Shown here one piece after another: positions 15,702 to 25,251 of a DNA stretch of 64,000 bases; the first letter of the stretch is position 1; each line of letters opens with the position of its first letter. The DNA is from Flavobacterium gelidilacus DSM 15343. GTDB taxonomy: Bacteria > Bacteroidota > Bacteroidia > Flavobacteriales > Flavobacteriaceae. Below the pieces are notes generated by a model. It was not told where the DNA came from. It saw nothing but the letters and a program-made list of their open reading frames with translations, and ran no database searches. The position numbers and the translations under genes are program-made. Where the stretch lies: NCBI RefSeq assembly GCF_000422685.1, contig NZ_AUGN01000001.1, positions 310,001 to 374,000 of the forward strand, written 5' to 3'.

Positions 15702-16526
15702 TTATCCCATGATGTTATAACCACCGTCAACATGCCTTATCTCACCTGTAATTCGTCCGTTTGGTCTAAATAAGTGAATGACTTCATTAGCTAGATCATC
15801 TGGAGTTGCATTTCCTAAAGGACTTAATTTATCTGCAGTATCAAAATCTGATTGATTTAAGGTTGCTGTTCCTGCTTTACTTCCCATATAAGTAGAAAAA
15901 CGAATAGCATTTACTCTTGTTCCATCTTTTCTTCCTAATTCATCTGCTAATTCAATTGTGATTCGTTCTAAAGCTGCTTTTGCAATACTCATATTTCTGT
16001 ATGGATGAAAAGTAACTTTTGCAGCAGCAATATAACTTAATGAACATATGGATGATTTTGGTTGCATTAAATCGTACTTGTATAAGTATTGGGCTATTCT
16101 AATTAAAGAATAAGCAGAAACTTCCATAGTGTTGCAAAACTCTTCTTTTGTGACTTCTAACATTGGTTTTACTACTTTTTGTCTGATAGTTTTATCCATA
16201 GCGATTGCATGTAAAAAACCATCAATTTTTATATTGTTGTCTTTTAATTTTTTTGCAAAAGCATCAACACTATCTTCAAGTGTTACATCTAATATTTCAG
16301 TTTGAGTATCTTCTCCCAATTCATTTTTTACTGATTTTTGAAAATCAAGATAATTTTGATTTAAGAATTGTTTTGCCTTATCTGATAAATTTTGATGAAA
16401 TTCACTTACCCCTAAACCAGTGCAAATAACTTTTCCACCATTTTTTATTATTTTTTTTGCTACAAACATAGCTAATGAATTTTCATCAGCAATACCTGTA
16501 ATTAAAAATGTTTTATTTGTAAACAT
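15702..16526 (-). CDS. Enoyl-ACP reductase, FabI-like SDR
   Basis: Encodes 274 residues of the FabI branch of the SDR superfamily. FabI-type features are the N-terminal GIADENSLA cofactor region, and Tyr-x6-Lys in HPYRNMSIAKAALE near residues 155-167, in contrast to the Tyr-x3-Lys of ordinary SDRs. The C-terminal HVDGGYNIMG tail also fits. FabI reduces enoyl-ACP with NAD(P)H in the last step of the elongation cycle. The gene lies 21 bases downstream of fabH on the same strand, so the two probably form an operon. Family members of this length can also be annotated simply as SDR oxidoreductases. Confidence 0.75.
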   Translation of the reverse strand: MFTNKTFLITGIADENSLAMFVAKKIIKNGGKVICTGLGVSEFHQNLSDKAKQFLNQNYLDFQKSVKNELGEDTQTEILDVTLEDSVDAFAKKLKDNNIKIDGFLHAIAMDKTIRQKVVKPMLEVTKEEFCNTMEVSAYSLIRIAQYLYKYDLMQPKSSICSLSYIAAAKVTFHPYRNMSIAKAALERITIELADELGRKDGTRVNAIRFSTYMGSKAGTATLNQSDFDTADKLSPLGNATPDDLANEVIHLFRPNGRITGEIRHVDGGYNIMG

Positions 16527-16547
16527 ATATTTATTTTTTAAATTATT

Positions 16548-17519
16548 TTACCATTTATACAAGGCTGTTCCCCATGTCCATCCAGCTCCAACAGCTGCAA
16601 ATAGAAGAATATCCCCTTTTTTGAATTCGTTATTTTTATGCGTTTCATCTAAAATAATAGGGACTGTTCCTCCAGAAGTATTGGCATATCTATCCATATT
16701 TGTTTTTACTTTTTCAAAAGGCAAGTTTACTTTTCGAGCAATTTCTTGTAAAATTCTAATACTAGGTTGATGTGGTAACATAAAATCAACATCATCAATA
16801 GTAAGGTTGTTTTTACTCAATATTTCATTAATATTTTCTGGAACAACTTTAGTAGCTGTATCAAAAACGGCTTTTCCATCCATTTTGAAGTAATGTTCTC
16901 TATTGTTTACGGTTTCAATTGAAGCCGGTTTAGCAGAACCACCAGCAAGAACTGTAAAATGTTCTTTACCTGTTCCGTCTGAATGTAATGCAAAATCTAT
17001 AAAGCCTTTATCTTCATCTGTTGCTGATAAAACCATTGCTCCTGCTCCATCTCCAAAAAAGACTGCATCTCTTCTTTCCCAATCAATAATTGTAGAAAAA
17101 GTATCAGCACCAATTACTAATACATTTTTATACATTCCAGTTTTTACAAACTGAACAGCAGTTGCCATTGTAAAAAGTGCTCCAGAACAAACTGCAGAAA
17201 TGTCGAAAGCAACTGCATTAACAGCTTTTAATTTATCTTGAACAAAACAAGCACAAGACGGTGAAGGTCTATCTGGAGTAGTTGTAGCAACAATAATCAA
17301 ATCTATATCTTCTACCTTTAAATTTGCGTTTTCAATGGCTAGTAATCCTGCTTTGTAAGCTAAATCACTTGTGGCTTCTCCTGTTGAAATTCGTCGCTCT
17401 TTAATACCTAATTTTGAAAATATCCATTCATCAGATGAACCAATAGCTTCAAAATAGTCATTTTTTACAATATTCTCGGGCGCATAAGATCCTGTGCCCT
17501 TTATATAAACGTTATTCAT
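16548..17519 (-). CDS. fabH: 3-oxoacyl-ACP synthase III (FabH-like)
   Basis: Encodes 323 residues. The KAS III triad is visible: Cys in DISAVCSGALF near 113, His in LPHQPSIRI near 252 and Asn in ANTSGGT near 282; the C-terminus AAVGAGWTWGTALYKW is typical. FabH joins an acyl-CoA to malonyl-ACP to start fatty acid synthesis; in Bacteroidota branched starters are common. The next gene in the same direction is a FabI-like reductase. Bacteroidota often carry more than one FabH, so this may be a secondary copy. Confidence 0.9.
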   Translation of the reverse strand: MNNVYIKGTGSYAPENIVKNDYFEAIGSSDEWIFSKLGIKERRISTGEATSDLAYKAGLLAIENANLKVEDIDLIIVATTTPDRPSPSCACFVQDKLKAVNAVAFDISAVCSGALFTMATAVQFVKTGMYKNVLVIGADTFSTIIDWERRDAVFFGDGAGAMVLSATDEDKGFIDFALHSDGTGKEHFTVLAGGSAKPASIETVNNREHYFKMDGKAVFDTATKVVPENINEILSKNNLTIDDVDFMLPHQPSIRILQEIARKVNLPFEKVKTNMDRYANTSGGTVPIILDETHKNNEFKKGDILLFAAVGAGWTWGTALYKW

Positions 17520-17647
17520 TTTGTTAAATTTTAAACAAATTTCCTTTTTTAATTTTAAATAGTAATCATATAATTAATAAAATTATTAATTATTATCACA
17601 TTATGAATTTAAAAGGCAAAAAAAATGAATTACATAATTTTAATAAA

Positions 17648-17677
17648 AAAACCGATACAAATTAATGCATCGGTTTT
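17648..17677 (-). terminator. sucD terminator
   Basis: AAAACCGAT at 17648-17656 and ATCGGTTTT at 17669-17677 form a 9-bp stem with a 12-base loop. On the minus strand it is followed by a T run, 26 bases after the sucD stop. Confidence 0.8.
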
Positions 17678-17702
17678 GAATAATATTAGATGATAAAATA
17701 AA

Positions 17703-18575
17703 TTATCCCATTACTTCTTTAACTTTTAACCCAATTTCAGCAGGAGAATCAACAACATGTATTCCACATTCTCTCATAATTCTTTTCTTAGCTTCAGCAG
17801 TATCGTCAGAACCTCCAACGATTGCACCAGCATGACCCATTGTTCTTCCAGCAGGAGCAGTTTCACCAGCGATGAATCCAACGATTGGTTTTTTACTACC
17901 ACTTTCTTTGTACCATTTAGCAGCATCAGCTTCTAATTGACCACCAATTTCTCCAATCATAACTACACATTCCGTTTCTGGATCATTGATTAATAATTCA
18001 ACAGCTTCTTTTGTTGTAGTTCCAATAATTGGATCTCCACCAATTCCGATAGCAGTTGTGATTCCCATTCCTTGTTTTACAACTTGGTCAGCAGCTTCAT
18101 ATGTTAATGTTCCTGATTTAGAAACAATACCTACATTACCTTTTTTGAAAACGAAACCTGGCATAATACCAACTTTAGCTTCACCTGGAGTTATTACACC
18201 TGGACAGTTAGGTCCAACTAAACGACAATCTCTATCTTGAATATAAGCATAAGCTTTAATCATATCTGCAACAGGAATTCCTTCAGTAATACAAATGATT
18301 ACTTTAATTCCGGCATCAGCAGCTTCCATAATTGCATCAGCAGCAAAAGCTGGAGGTACAAATAATATAGAAGTATCAGCTCCAGCTTCTACTACTGCAT
18401 CTTGTACAGTATTAAAAACAGGTCTGTCTAAATGAGTTTGTCCACCTTTACCAGGAGTTACACCACCAACTACATTTGTACCATATTCAATCATTTGTTC
18501 GGCATGAAAAGTTCCTTCGCTACCTGTAAATCCTTGAACTATTATTTTTGAATCTTTGTTTACTAAAACACTCAT
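17703..18575 (-). CDS. sucD: Succinyl-CoA synthetase alpha subunit
   Basis: Encodes 290 residues, the standard length. The N-terminal CoA-binding Rossmann domain has [12 protein letters not shown], and the phosphohistidine is in [10 protein letters not shown] near 245; [11 protein letters not shown] is also conserved. With SucB it converts succinyl-CoA to succinate with ATP or GTP formation in the citric acid cycle. The beta subunit is not in this window, as is common in Bacteroidota, where the genes can be apart. It lies 105 bases beyond the NTF2-like gene and may have its own promoter (a TACTTTTG box at 18611-18618 on this strand). Confidence 0.96.
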   Translation of the reverse strand: MSVLVNKDSKIIVQGFTGSEGTFHAEQMIEYGTNVVGGVTPGKGGQTHLDRPVFNTVQDAVVEAGADTSILFVPPAFAADAIMEAADAGIKVIICITEGIPVADMIKAYAYIQDRDCRLVGPNCPGVITPGEAKVGIMPGFVFKKGNVGIVSKSGTLTYEAADQVVKQGMGITTAIGIGGDPIIGTTTKEAVELLINDPETECVVMIGEIGGQLEADAAKWYKESGSKKPIVGFIAGETAPAGRTMGHAGAIVGGSDDTAEAKKRIMRECGIHVVDSPAEIGLKVKEVMG

Positions 18576-18610
18576 GTTGTTATTTTTAATTTATTTTATA
18601 AAAAGTGAAG

Positions 18611-18618
18611 CAAAAGTA
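18611..18618 (-). promoter_or_regulatory. Possible -7 box for sucD
   Basis: CAAAAGTA on the plus strand reads TACTTTTG on the minus strand, a match to TAnnTTTG, 36 bases before the sucD start. No clear TTG lies at the -33 distance. Confidence 0.4.
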
Positions 18619-18680
18619 TGATTTTTTGATTGACTTTTAAAGTTTTTATGTGAAAATAATAATATTTTACTTTTGTAATA

Positions 18681-19043
18681 TTAACCTAGAACTGATATTT
18701 GATGCCCTTTAATAATTTTTCCATTTTTAAATTCCCATATTACCATAATCTTTGTAATTAAAACCATTTCTGAAGGATTTTCTATAGTAGATGCAAAATA
18801 ATTATAGTGAACTGCTACAGAATTACTTTCACCAAAAAGATTTAATATTTCTATTTTAGAATCTGTATAATTTTCAAACAATTCTTTAGAAAGCTTCATA
18901 ACATCAGCTTTATTGTAAGTAAATTGCCCAACAGAACTATTCCACTCCAAAGAAATAGAATCATCCATTAAGTTGTCTACATAGCTTAAATCTCTGTAAT
19001 TATCAGAAGCATAGAAGTCTTTAATAATTTCAACATTAGTCAT
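18681..19043 (-). CDS. NTF2-like/SnoaL-fold protein
   Basis: Encodes 120 residues with a helix-rich start ([24 protein letters not shown]) and a run of strands ending [20 protein letters not shown], the usual layout of NTF2-like SnoaL domains. No catalytic residue is obvious. It overlaps the end of the lpxD2 gene by 8 bases, so translation is probably coupled to the lipid A operon. Function is unknown. Confidence 0.7.
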   Translation of the reverse strand: MTNVEIIKDFYASDNYRDLSYVDNLMDDSISLEWNSSVGQFTYNKADVMKLSKELFENYTDSKIEILNLFGESNSVAVHYNYFASTIENPSEMVLITKIMVIWEFKNGKIIKGHQISVLG

Positions 19044-19971
19044 TTTGCATTTTTTTTAAAATTTCAGGAATACGTTTTATATTCGCTAGTTGCTTCAATT
19101 TTTCTCTAGATTCTTCAATTGGTGTTCCAAAGTAAACTTTTGATCCTTCAATAGACTTTGTAATACCTGTTTGCCCCATCACAATAGCTTTAGAACCAAT
19201 TGTTATTCCACTAGTCGTACCAACTTGTCCCCAAAGTGTTACTTCATCTTCAATTATAACACATCCAGCAATTCCGGTTTGAGCAGCAATTAAGCATTTT
19301 TTACCAATGACTGTATCATGCCCAACATGAACTTGGTTATCAATTTTAGTTCCTTCACCAATAGTTGTATCACCAGTAACGCCTTTATCTATGGTACACA
19401 GTGCTCCTATTCCGACATTATCTTTTATGACAACTCGTCCTCCAGACAGCAATTGATCAAAACCTTCAGTTCTTTTTTTATAATAGAAGGCATCAGCACC
19501 TAAAATCGTTCCAGCATGAATAATAACATTATCGCCGATTACAGTGTTATCATAAATTGAAACATTTGAATGAATGATACAATTTTTTCCAATAGTAACG
19601 TTATTGCCAATAAAACAATTAGGTTGAATAAATGTGTTTTCTCCAATTATCGCATTTTCAGAAACAGCTAAACTTAATGCCTGAAAAGGTTTAAAATATT
19701 TTGTTAAAGTATTAAAGTCTCTAAAAGGATCATCAGAAATTAATAGCGCTTTACCTTCTGGACAATCTACTTTTTTATTGATTAAAACAATAGTTGCTGC
19801 TGATTGTAAGGCTTTGTCATAATATTTTGGATGGTCTACAAAAACAATATCTCCTGGCTCAACAACATGAATTTCATTCATTCCTTTAACCGGAAAATTT
19901 TCATCACCTACAAATTCAGTGTTGATTATAGAAGCAATCTCTTTTAGAGCGAAAGTTTTGGGAAATTTCAT
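19036..19971 (-). CDS. Second LpxD-like acyltransferase
   Basis: Encodes 311 residues. An N-terminal uridine-binding-like domain (about 1-95) precedes a left-handed beta-helix of hexapeptide repeats (about 100-265: [20 protein letters not shown] and so on), then a helical C-terminus. The likely catalytic His is in [12 protein letters not shown] near 218. It is shorter and more divergent than the LpxD at 22790. Many Flavobacteriia have this second copy; whether it acts in lipid A synthesis is unproven. It follows efp by 12 bases and probably belongs to the same operon. Confidence 0.8.
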   Translation of the reverse strand: MKFPKTFALKEIASIINTEFVGDENFPVKGMNEIHVVEPGDIVFVDHPKYYDKALQSAATIVLINKKVDCPEGKALLISDDPFRDFNTLTKYFKPFQALSLAVSENAIIGENTFIQPNCFIGNNVTIGKNCIIHSNVSIYDNTVIGDNVIIHAGTILGADAFYYKKRTEGFDQLLSGGRVVIKDNVGIGALCTIDKGVTGDTTIGEGTKIDNQVHVGHDTVIGKKCLIAAQTGIAGCVIIEDEVTLWGQVGTTSGITIGSKAIVMGQTGITKSIEGSKVYFGTPIEESREKLKQLANIKRIPEILKKMQND

Positions 19972-19983
19972 TTACTTAACTTA

Positions 19984-20550
19984 TTACTCTTTAATACGTT
20001 CCATGTAATTTCCTGAAGCCGTATCAATTTTGATTTTATCTCCTTCATTTATAAATAGAGGTACATTTACAGTTGCTCCAGTTTCGACAGTAGCTGGCTT
20101 ATTTGCATTTGTAGCTGTGTTTCCTTTCATTCCTGGCTCAGTATACGTTACTTCAAGAATAACTGACGAAGGCATATCTACAGATAATGGTAAATCTGTT
20201 TCTGTATTGATTTGCAACATTACGTTTGTTCCTTCTTTTAATAGATCTGGAGCATCTAATACGCTTCTCTCTAAAGTGATTTGTTCATAATTATCTACAT
20301 TCATAAAGTTAAATGTATCTCCTTCTGCATATAAAAATTGGTAAGTTTGTGTTTCTACACGAACTACATCAATTTTATGTCCAGCAGAAAATGTATTATC
20401 CAATACTTTTCCATTACTAACTGACCTTAATTTTGTTCTTACAAATGCTGGACCTTTTCCTGGTTTTACGTGTAAAAATTCGATAATTTTATAAATATCG
20501 TGGTTGTATTTAATGCATAATCCGTTTCTAATATCTGATGTACTTGCCAT
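19984..20550 (-). CDS. efp: Translation elongation factor P
   Basis: Encodes 188 residues, the normal three-domain length. The tip of domain I reads HVKPGKGPAFVRTKLRS, with the modifiable Lys in PGKGP; the C-terminal INEGDKIKIDTASGNYMERI is typical. EF-P rescues ribosomes stalled at polyproline. No EpmA or EarP modifying enzyme is in the window. It is embedded in the lipid A gene run between lpxA and lpxD2. Confidence 0.97.
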   Translation of the reverse strand: MASTSDIRNGLCIKYNHDIYKIIEFLHVKPGKGPAFVRTKLRSVSNGKVLDNTFSAGHKIDVVRVETQTYQFLYAEGDTFNFMNVDNYEQITLERSVLDAPDLLKEGTNVMLQINTETDLPLSVDMPSSVILEVTYTEPGMKGNTATNANKPATVETGATVNVPLFINEGDKIKIDTASGNYMERIKE

Positions 20551-20593
20551 TATTTAGTTTTTTATTTTTTTTATTTTTTGTTTGTCTCAGGTT

Positions 20594-21376
20594 TTAAACC
20601 CCTGTATAACCTTTCATGATTCCTCTAGATGAACTTTTAATAAATTGAATAATCTCATCACGTTCTGGAGTTGCTTCCATTTCTGCTTCAATTTTTGCTA
20701 AAGCTTGAGTTGTATTATAATTTTTTTGATATAAAATTCTATAAATATCCTGTATTTCTCTAATTTTTTCAGTTGAAAAACCTCTTCTTCTTAAGCCTAC
20801 AGAATTAATTCCAACATAAGATATTGGTTCTTTAGCTGCTTTTGTGAAAGGAGGAACATCTTTTCTTAAAAGAGAACCACCTGAAACCATTGCATGTTCT
20901 CCGATACTAATAAATTGATGTACTGCAGACAAACCTCCAATAATAGCATGATTACCAACGGTAACATGACCTCCTAAAAGTACACCATTAACAATGATTA
21001 CATTATCGCCAATATGACAATCATGTGCAATATGTGCAGTTGCCATAATAAGACAATTATCGCCGATTTTAGTTTGACCAGATGCAATTGTACCTCTATT
21101 TATTGTCACACATTCTCTTATCGTTGTGTTATCTCCGATTATTGCTAATGAATCTTCTCCTCCAAATTTTAAATCTTGTGGAACAGCTGAAATTACTGCA
21201 CCGGGAAAAATATTACAATTCTTTCCAATACGAGCACCTTCCATAATGGTTACATTTGAACCAATCCAAGTTCCTTCTCCAATAATTACATTATTGTGAA
21301 TAGTAGTAAATGGATCAATTACTACATTTCGAGCAATTTTTGCTCCTGGATGTACATATGCTAATGGTTGATTCAT
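20594..21376 (-). CDS. lpxA: UDP-N-acetylglucosamine acyltransferase LpxA
   Basis: Encodes 260 residues. It is a left-handed beta-helix of hexapeptides with the catalytic His in MATAHIAHDCHIGDN near 124 and a helical C-terminal domain (YRILYQKNYNTTQALAKIE). LpxA puts the first 3-hydroxyacyl chain on UDP-GlcNAc in lipid A synthesis. Its ATG is 3 bases after the lpxC-fabZ stop, so these are one operon. Confidence 0.97.
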   Translation of the reverse strand: MNQPLAYVHPGAKIARNVVIDPFTTIHNNVIIGEGTWIGSNVTIMEGARIGKNCNIFPGAVISAVPQDLKFGGEDSLAIIGDNTTIRECVTINRGTIASGQTKIGDNCLIMATAHIAHDCHIGDNVIIVNGVLLGGHVTVGNHAIIGGLSAVHQFISIGEHAMVSGGSLLRKDVPPFTKAAKEPISYVGINSVGLRRRGFSTEKIREIQDIYRILYQKNYNTTQALAKIEAEMEATPERDEIIQFIKSSSRGIMKGYTGV

Positions 21377-21379
21377 AAT

Positions 21380-22768
21380 TTATTGTTTTTTTGCTATTTG
21401 TGCCATTAATTCTGCTTGGGCTACTAATCGACCATTAGCATAAGCATTAGCTTGCATATGACAAATTCCACGTCTAATAGGTGTTATTAAATCACATTTA
21501 AAGATTAATGTATCACCTGGTAATACTTTTTGTTTAAACTTTACATTATCAATTTTCATGAAAAATGTTAGATAATTTTCAGGATCTGGAACAGTACTTA
21601 ATACTAAAATCCCTCCTGTTTGTGCCATTGCTTCCACAATTAAAACTCCTGGCATAACGGGTGCATCTGGAAAATGTCCTACAAAGAAAGGTTCATTCAT
21701 TGTCACATTTTTCAATCCAACGACATGTGAATCAGACATTTCAATAATTCTATCTATCAATAAAAAAGGTGGTCTATGTGGAAGAATAGCCATAATCTGA
21801 TGAATATCCATCAAAGGTTCTTTATGTAAATCGTACACAGGAACTTGATTTCTTTCTTCTATTTTTATTATTTTTTGAAGTTTTTTTGCAAATTGTGTAT
21901 TTACAAAATGTCCAGGTTTATTAGCAATAACTTTTCCTTGAATACGAATTCCTACAAGCGCTAAATCACCAACAACGTCTAATAATTTATGACGTGCTGC
22001 TTCATTAGGATGATGTAATTCTAAATTATCTAGAATTCCATTTGGTTTAACTGTGATTTTATCTTTTCCAAATGCTTTTTTAAGATTATCCATTGTATCC
22101 TCAGAAATCTCTTTATCTACATAAACAATAGCATTGTTTAAATCTCCACCTTTAATTAATCCATTGTTTAACAAAGCCTCTAATTCATGTAAGAAACTAA
22201 ATGTTCGACTATCTGAAATTTCATTTTTAAATTCACTAATACCTTTCATAGTAGCATTTTGAGTACCAAGAACTTTGGTTCCAAAATCTACCATCGCTGT
22301 AACACAGTAATGATCACTAGGAATAATAGTAATTTCACTACCTGAATTTTCGTCTGTATATGAAATTACATCTTTAACAACGTATACTCTACGCTCTTCA
22401 TTCTGAATTTCAACTCCAACTTTTTCAATTGCTTCTACAAAATATTTTGAAGAACCATCCATAATTGGTGGCTCAGAAGCATTTAATTCAATAATAACAT
22501 TATCAACATCACAGCCTACAAAAGCAGCTAAAACGTGTTCGGATGTTTGTATAAAAACACCTTTTTTCTCTAAATTAGTACCACGTTGAGTATTAATAAC
22601 GTAACTCGCATCTGCTTCAATAACAGGATGCCCTTCTAAATCAACACGAACAAAAGAATATCCGTTATTAACCGGTGCAGGTTTGAATGTCATTGTAACT
22701 TCTTGACCTGTATGAAGACCAACTCCTTTAAGGGTAATTTCGCTAGCGATGGTTGTTTGCTTAACCAT
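21380..22768 (-). CDS. lpxC/fabZ: Fused LpxC-FabZ
   Basis: Encodes 462 residues. Residues 1-305 are LpxC, the zinc deacetylase of lipid A synthesis, with SEHVLAAF near 76 and HKLLDVVGDLAL near 263 supplying zinc ligands. Residues 315-462 are FabZ, the 3-hydroxyacyl-ACP dehydratase, with LPHRPPFLLIDRI near 329 and GHFPDAPVMPGVLIVEAMAQ near 365 holding the His/Glu pair. The fusion is a known Bacteroidota trait and ties lipid A and fatty acid flux together, since both enzymes draw on 3-hydroxyacyl-ACP. Confidence 0.97.
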   Translation of the reverse strand: MVKQTTIASEITLKGVGLHTGQEVTMTFKPAPVNNGYSFVRVDLEGHPVIEADASYVINTQRGTNLEKKGVFIQTSEHVLAAFVGCDVDNVIIELNASEPPIMDGSSKYFVEAIEKVGVEIQNEERRVYVVKDVISYTDENSGSEITIIPSDHYCVTAMVDFGTKVLGTQNATMKGISEFKNEISDSRTFSFLHELEALLNNGLIKGGDLNNAIVYVDKEISEDTMDNLKKAFGKDKITVKPNGILDNLELHHPNEAARHKLLDVVGDLALVGIRIQGKVIANKPGHFVNTQFAKKLQKIIKIEERNQVPVYDLHKEPLMDIHQIMAILPHRPPFLLIDRIIEMSDSHVVGLKNVTMNEPFFVGHFPDAPVMPGVLIVEAMAQTGGILVLSTVPDPENYLTFFMKIDNVKFKQKVLPGDTLIFKCDLITPIRRGICHMQANAYANGRLVAQAELMAQIAKKQ

Positions 22769-22789
22769 AAAATATATAATTTAAACTTG

Positions 22790-23803
22790 TTATTTTTTCT
22801 TTAATTCTTCTAATTCATTTACAATATTTGGTAAATTTCTAAAATGTACAAAAGACTTTGCAAAATCACCATAATTAAAAGCCGGTGTTCCTTGCACAAC
22901 TTCATTATCTCCAATACTTTTACCTATACCCGATTGTGCTTGTATTTTTACACCATTTCCAATAACTAAATGTCCTGATATACCTACTTGGCCACCAATC
23001 ATGCAGTTTTTACCAATTTTTGTTGAACCAGCAATTCCGGTTTGAGCTGCTATAACTGTGTTTTCGTCAATTTCAACATTATGAGCTACTTGAATATGAT
23101 TGTCTAGTTTTACACCTTTTCTAATAAATGTTGAACCCAACGTTGCTCTGTCAATTGTAGTATTTGCTCCAACTTCAACATTATCTTCTATGATTACATT
23201 TCCGATTTGAGGAATTTTTGAATAAGTTCCATCTTCTAGGGGAGCGAATCCAAATCCATCAGAACCTATAATGCTTCCGGAGTGAAACGTGCAATTATTT
23301 CCTATTTCTGTTTCAGAATAAACTCTAACTCCAGCAAAGAAAATACAGTTATCTCCAATAATTACGTTATCTCCAATAAATGTATTTGGATAAATTTTTA
23401 CGTTTTGGCCAATAGAAACATTTTTTCCAATGTAACAGAAACTTCCTAAATATAAACCTTCACCATAAGTAACATTTTCTGAAATCACAGAAGGTTGTTC
23501 AATACCTGATTTCATTAGCTTTACTTGATTGTAATATTCTAAAAGTGTTGAAAAGGCTTTATAAGCATCTTCTACTTTAATCAATGTGGTCGTAATTTCT
23601 TGCTCTACAACGAAATCATGATTTACGATTGTTATTGTTGCTAGAGTTGAATATATGTAATTTACATATTTTTTATTGGCTAAAAAAGTTAATGAACCTT
23701 CCGTTCCTTCTTCAATTTTTGCTAATTTATATACTTCAGCATTAGGATTTCCTACTACTTCACCGTTTAATATACCTGCAATTTGTTCTGCTGTAAACTT
23801 CAT
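22790..23803 (-). CDS. lpxD: UDP-3-O-acylglucosamine N-acyltransferase LpxD
   Basis: Encodes 337 residues, the usual LpxD length. The N-terminal uridine-binding domain (1-100) is followed by hexapeptide repeats and the catalytic His in HIQVAHNVEIDENTV near 241. LpxD adds the N-linked acyl chain to UDP-3-O-acylglucosamine. It is the first gene of the run lpxD, lpxC-fabZ, lpxA, efp, lpxD2. A 6-bp hairpin, CCATCA with TGATGG at 23821-23836, lies in its upstream region and lacks a T run. Confidence 0.95.
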   Translation of the reverse strand: MKFTAEQIAGILNGEVVGNPNAEVYKLAKIEEGTEGSLTFLANKKYVNYIYSTLATITIVNHDFVVEQEITTTLIKVEDAYKAFSTLLEYYNQVKLMKSGIEQPSVISENVTYGEGLYLGSFCYIGKNVSIGQNVKIYPNTFIGDNVIIGDNCIFFAGVRVYSETEIGNNCTFHSGSIIGSDGFGFAPLEDGTYSKIPQIGNVIIEDNVEVGANTTIDRATLGSTFIRKGVKLDNHIQVAHNVEIDENTVIAAQTGIAGSTKIGKNCMIGGQVGISGHLVIGNGVKIQAQSGIGKSIGDNEVVQGTPAFNYGDFAKSFVHFRNLPNIVNELEELKKK

Positions 23804-23925
23804 TTAAAATTTTTAAGTTACCATCAAACCTGATGGAATCTACTTTTTGAAACTATGTTTTTTACTATTTAAAAGTATGTTAAATTAATTTCAATCTCAC
23901 AAAAATATAAAATTAAATCAAATAG

Positions 23926-25161
23926 CTATGCAACTATTAATTCTTTTGGGTAACAAATAAAATATTTTGTTACTGGTTTTGATAAAGCTTTAAGACTTAA
24001 TTGGTCTGATGCTTGTGCTACATCTTCAATTGAACCGTCTTTTTTTAAGATACATATAGGTTCACTCTCTTTGTTGTAAGCTTGATTTTTTATTTTGCCC
24101 TTAAAAACAAAATATTTCGTTTCTAAAGGAGTAGTTTTATATTTTGAAATAAATTTTTCTTTAAAGTCTAATAAACTCTCTTTCTTTGGTTTATCACTCA
24201 TCATTTGAATCTTTAATAAATCTCTATTGATAATCATTTTTGAAAGTGAACTCAATACAAAATCATCATGAAATTGCCAGTTTTTAATAGCACTCATTAC
24301 ATCAAAATCATCTAAATATGAAAATGTTTGTAATACTTTTGAATCAAAATTATCTAATGAAATTTTATTCTTTAAAAAGAATTGCAAAGGTTCGCTACAG
24401 TTTAAAATTATTTTATTTTTTGTTAATTCTTTTGCTCTTTTTAGAATATTCATCAAAATAATTTCAGAAACTACACTTGTTTTGTGTAAATAAGCTTGCC
24501 AATACATCAATCGTCTTGCCATTAAGAATTTTTCAACCGAATAAATTCCTTTTTCTTCGATTACTAACACATCATCTTGTACGTTCATCATTTGAATTAA
24601 ACGCTCACTATTGATATTTCCTTCGGCTACACCGCTGTAAAAACTATCTCTTCGCAAATAATCTAACCTATCCATATCTAACTGACTAGAAACCAATTGC
24701 ACCATAAATTTACGGTGATATTGTTCTTTAAATATTTTAATTGCTAATGACAGTTTTCCATCAAACTCTTCATTCAATTTTTCCATAAACAGTAACGAAA
24801 GTTGTTCATGATGTACTTCTTCGACAATACTTTGTTCCATGGCGTGACTAAATGGGCCATGACCTATATCATGCAATAAAATCGCAATTAAAAGGGCATT
24901 TTCTTCTTCTTCAGATATTTGTACTGTTTTAAAACGAAGTGTTTGAATGGCTTTTTGCATTAAATGCATACAACCTAAGGCATGATGAAAACGTGTATGA
25001 TGTGCTCCTGGATAAACTAAATATGTCAAACCCATTTGAGAAATACGTCTTAAACGCTGAAAATAAGGGTGTTGTATTAAATCATAAATTAACGTATTAG
25101 GAATCGTAATGAAACCATAAATTGGATCGTTAAAAATTTTGCGTTTATTGATTTGACTCAC
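23926..25161 (-). CDS. HD-domain phosphohydrolase
   Basis: Encodes 411 residues. Metal-binding HD residues are visible in TRFHHALGCMHLM near 57-68 and ILLHDIGHGPFSHAME near 95-110, with a later Asp in DMDRLDYLRRDSFYSG. The layout matches the dGTPase/SAMHD1-related group of HD proteins. The nucleotide substrate is not known for this bacterial subgroup. It is cytoplasmic, with no signal peptide. It is upstream of lpxD on the same strand, 122 bases away. Confidence 0.85.
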   Translation of the reverse strand: MSQINKRKIFNDPIYGFITIPNTLIYDLIQHPYFQRLRRISQMGLTYLVYPGAHHTRFHHALGCMHLMQKAIQTLRFKTVQISEEEENALLIAILLHDIGHGPFSHAMEQSIVEEVHHEQLSLLFMEKLNEEFDGKLSLAIKIFKEQYHRKFMVQLVSSQLDMDRLDYLRRDSFYSGVAEGNINSERLIQMMNVQDDVLVIEEKGIYSVEKFLMARRLMYWQAYLHKTSVVSEIILMNILKRAKELTKNKIILNCSEPLQFFLKNKISLDNFDSKVLQTFSYLDDFDVMSAIKNWQFHDDFVLSSLSKMIINRDLLKIQMMSDKPKKESLLDFKEKFISKYKTTPLETKYFVFKGKIKNQAYNKESEPICILKKDGSIEDVAQASDQLSLKALSKPVTKYFICYPKELIVA

Positions 25162-25251
25162 AGAAAATATTTTTTTTTGTAAAAGTAGGGATTTTTGAGG
25201 TTACTCTAAAAGTTATTTTAAGATGTCCTTTTTACTTAAATTTTATAGTTA

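Noticed and set aside
19036..23803. Two lpxD genes as a sign of horizontal transfer
   Set aside because: Both lie in the same operon with similar base use, and a second LpxD-like gene is usual in Flavobacteriia.
23821..23836. CCATCA/TGATGG hairpin upstream of lpxD as a terminator
   Set aside because: The stem is only 6 bp and no T run follows on either strand.
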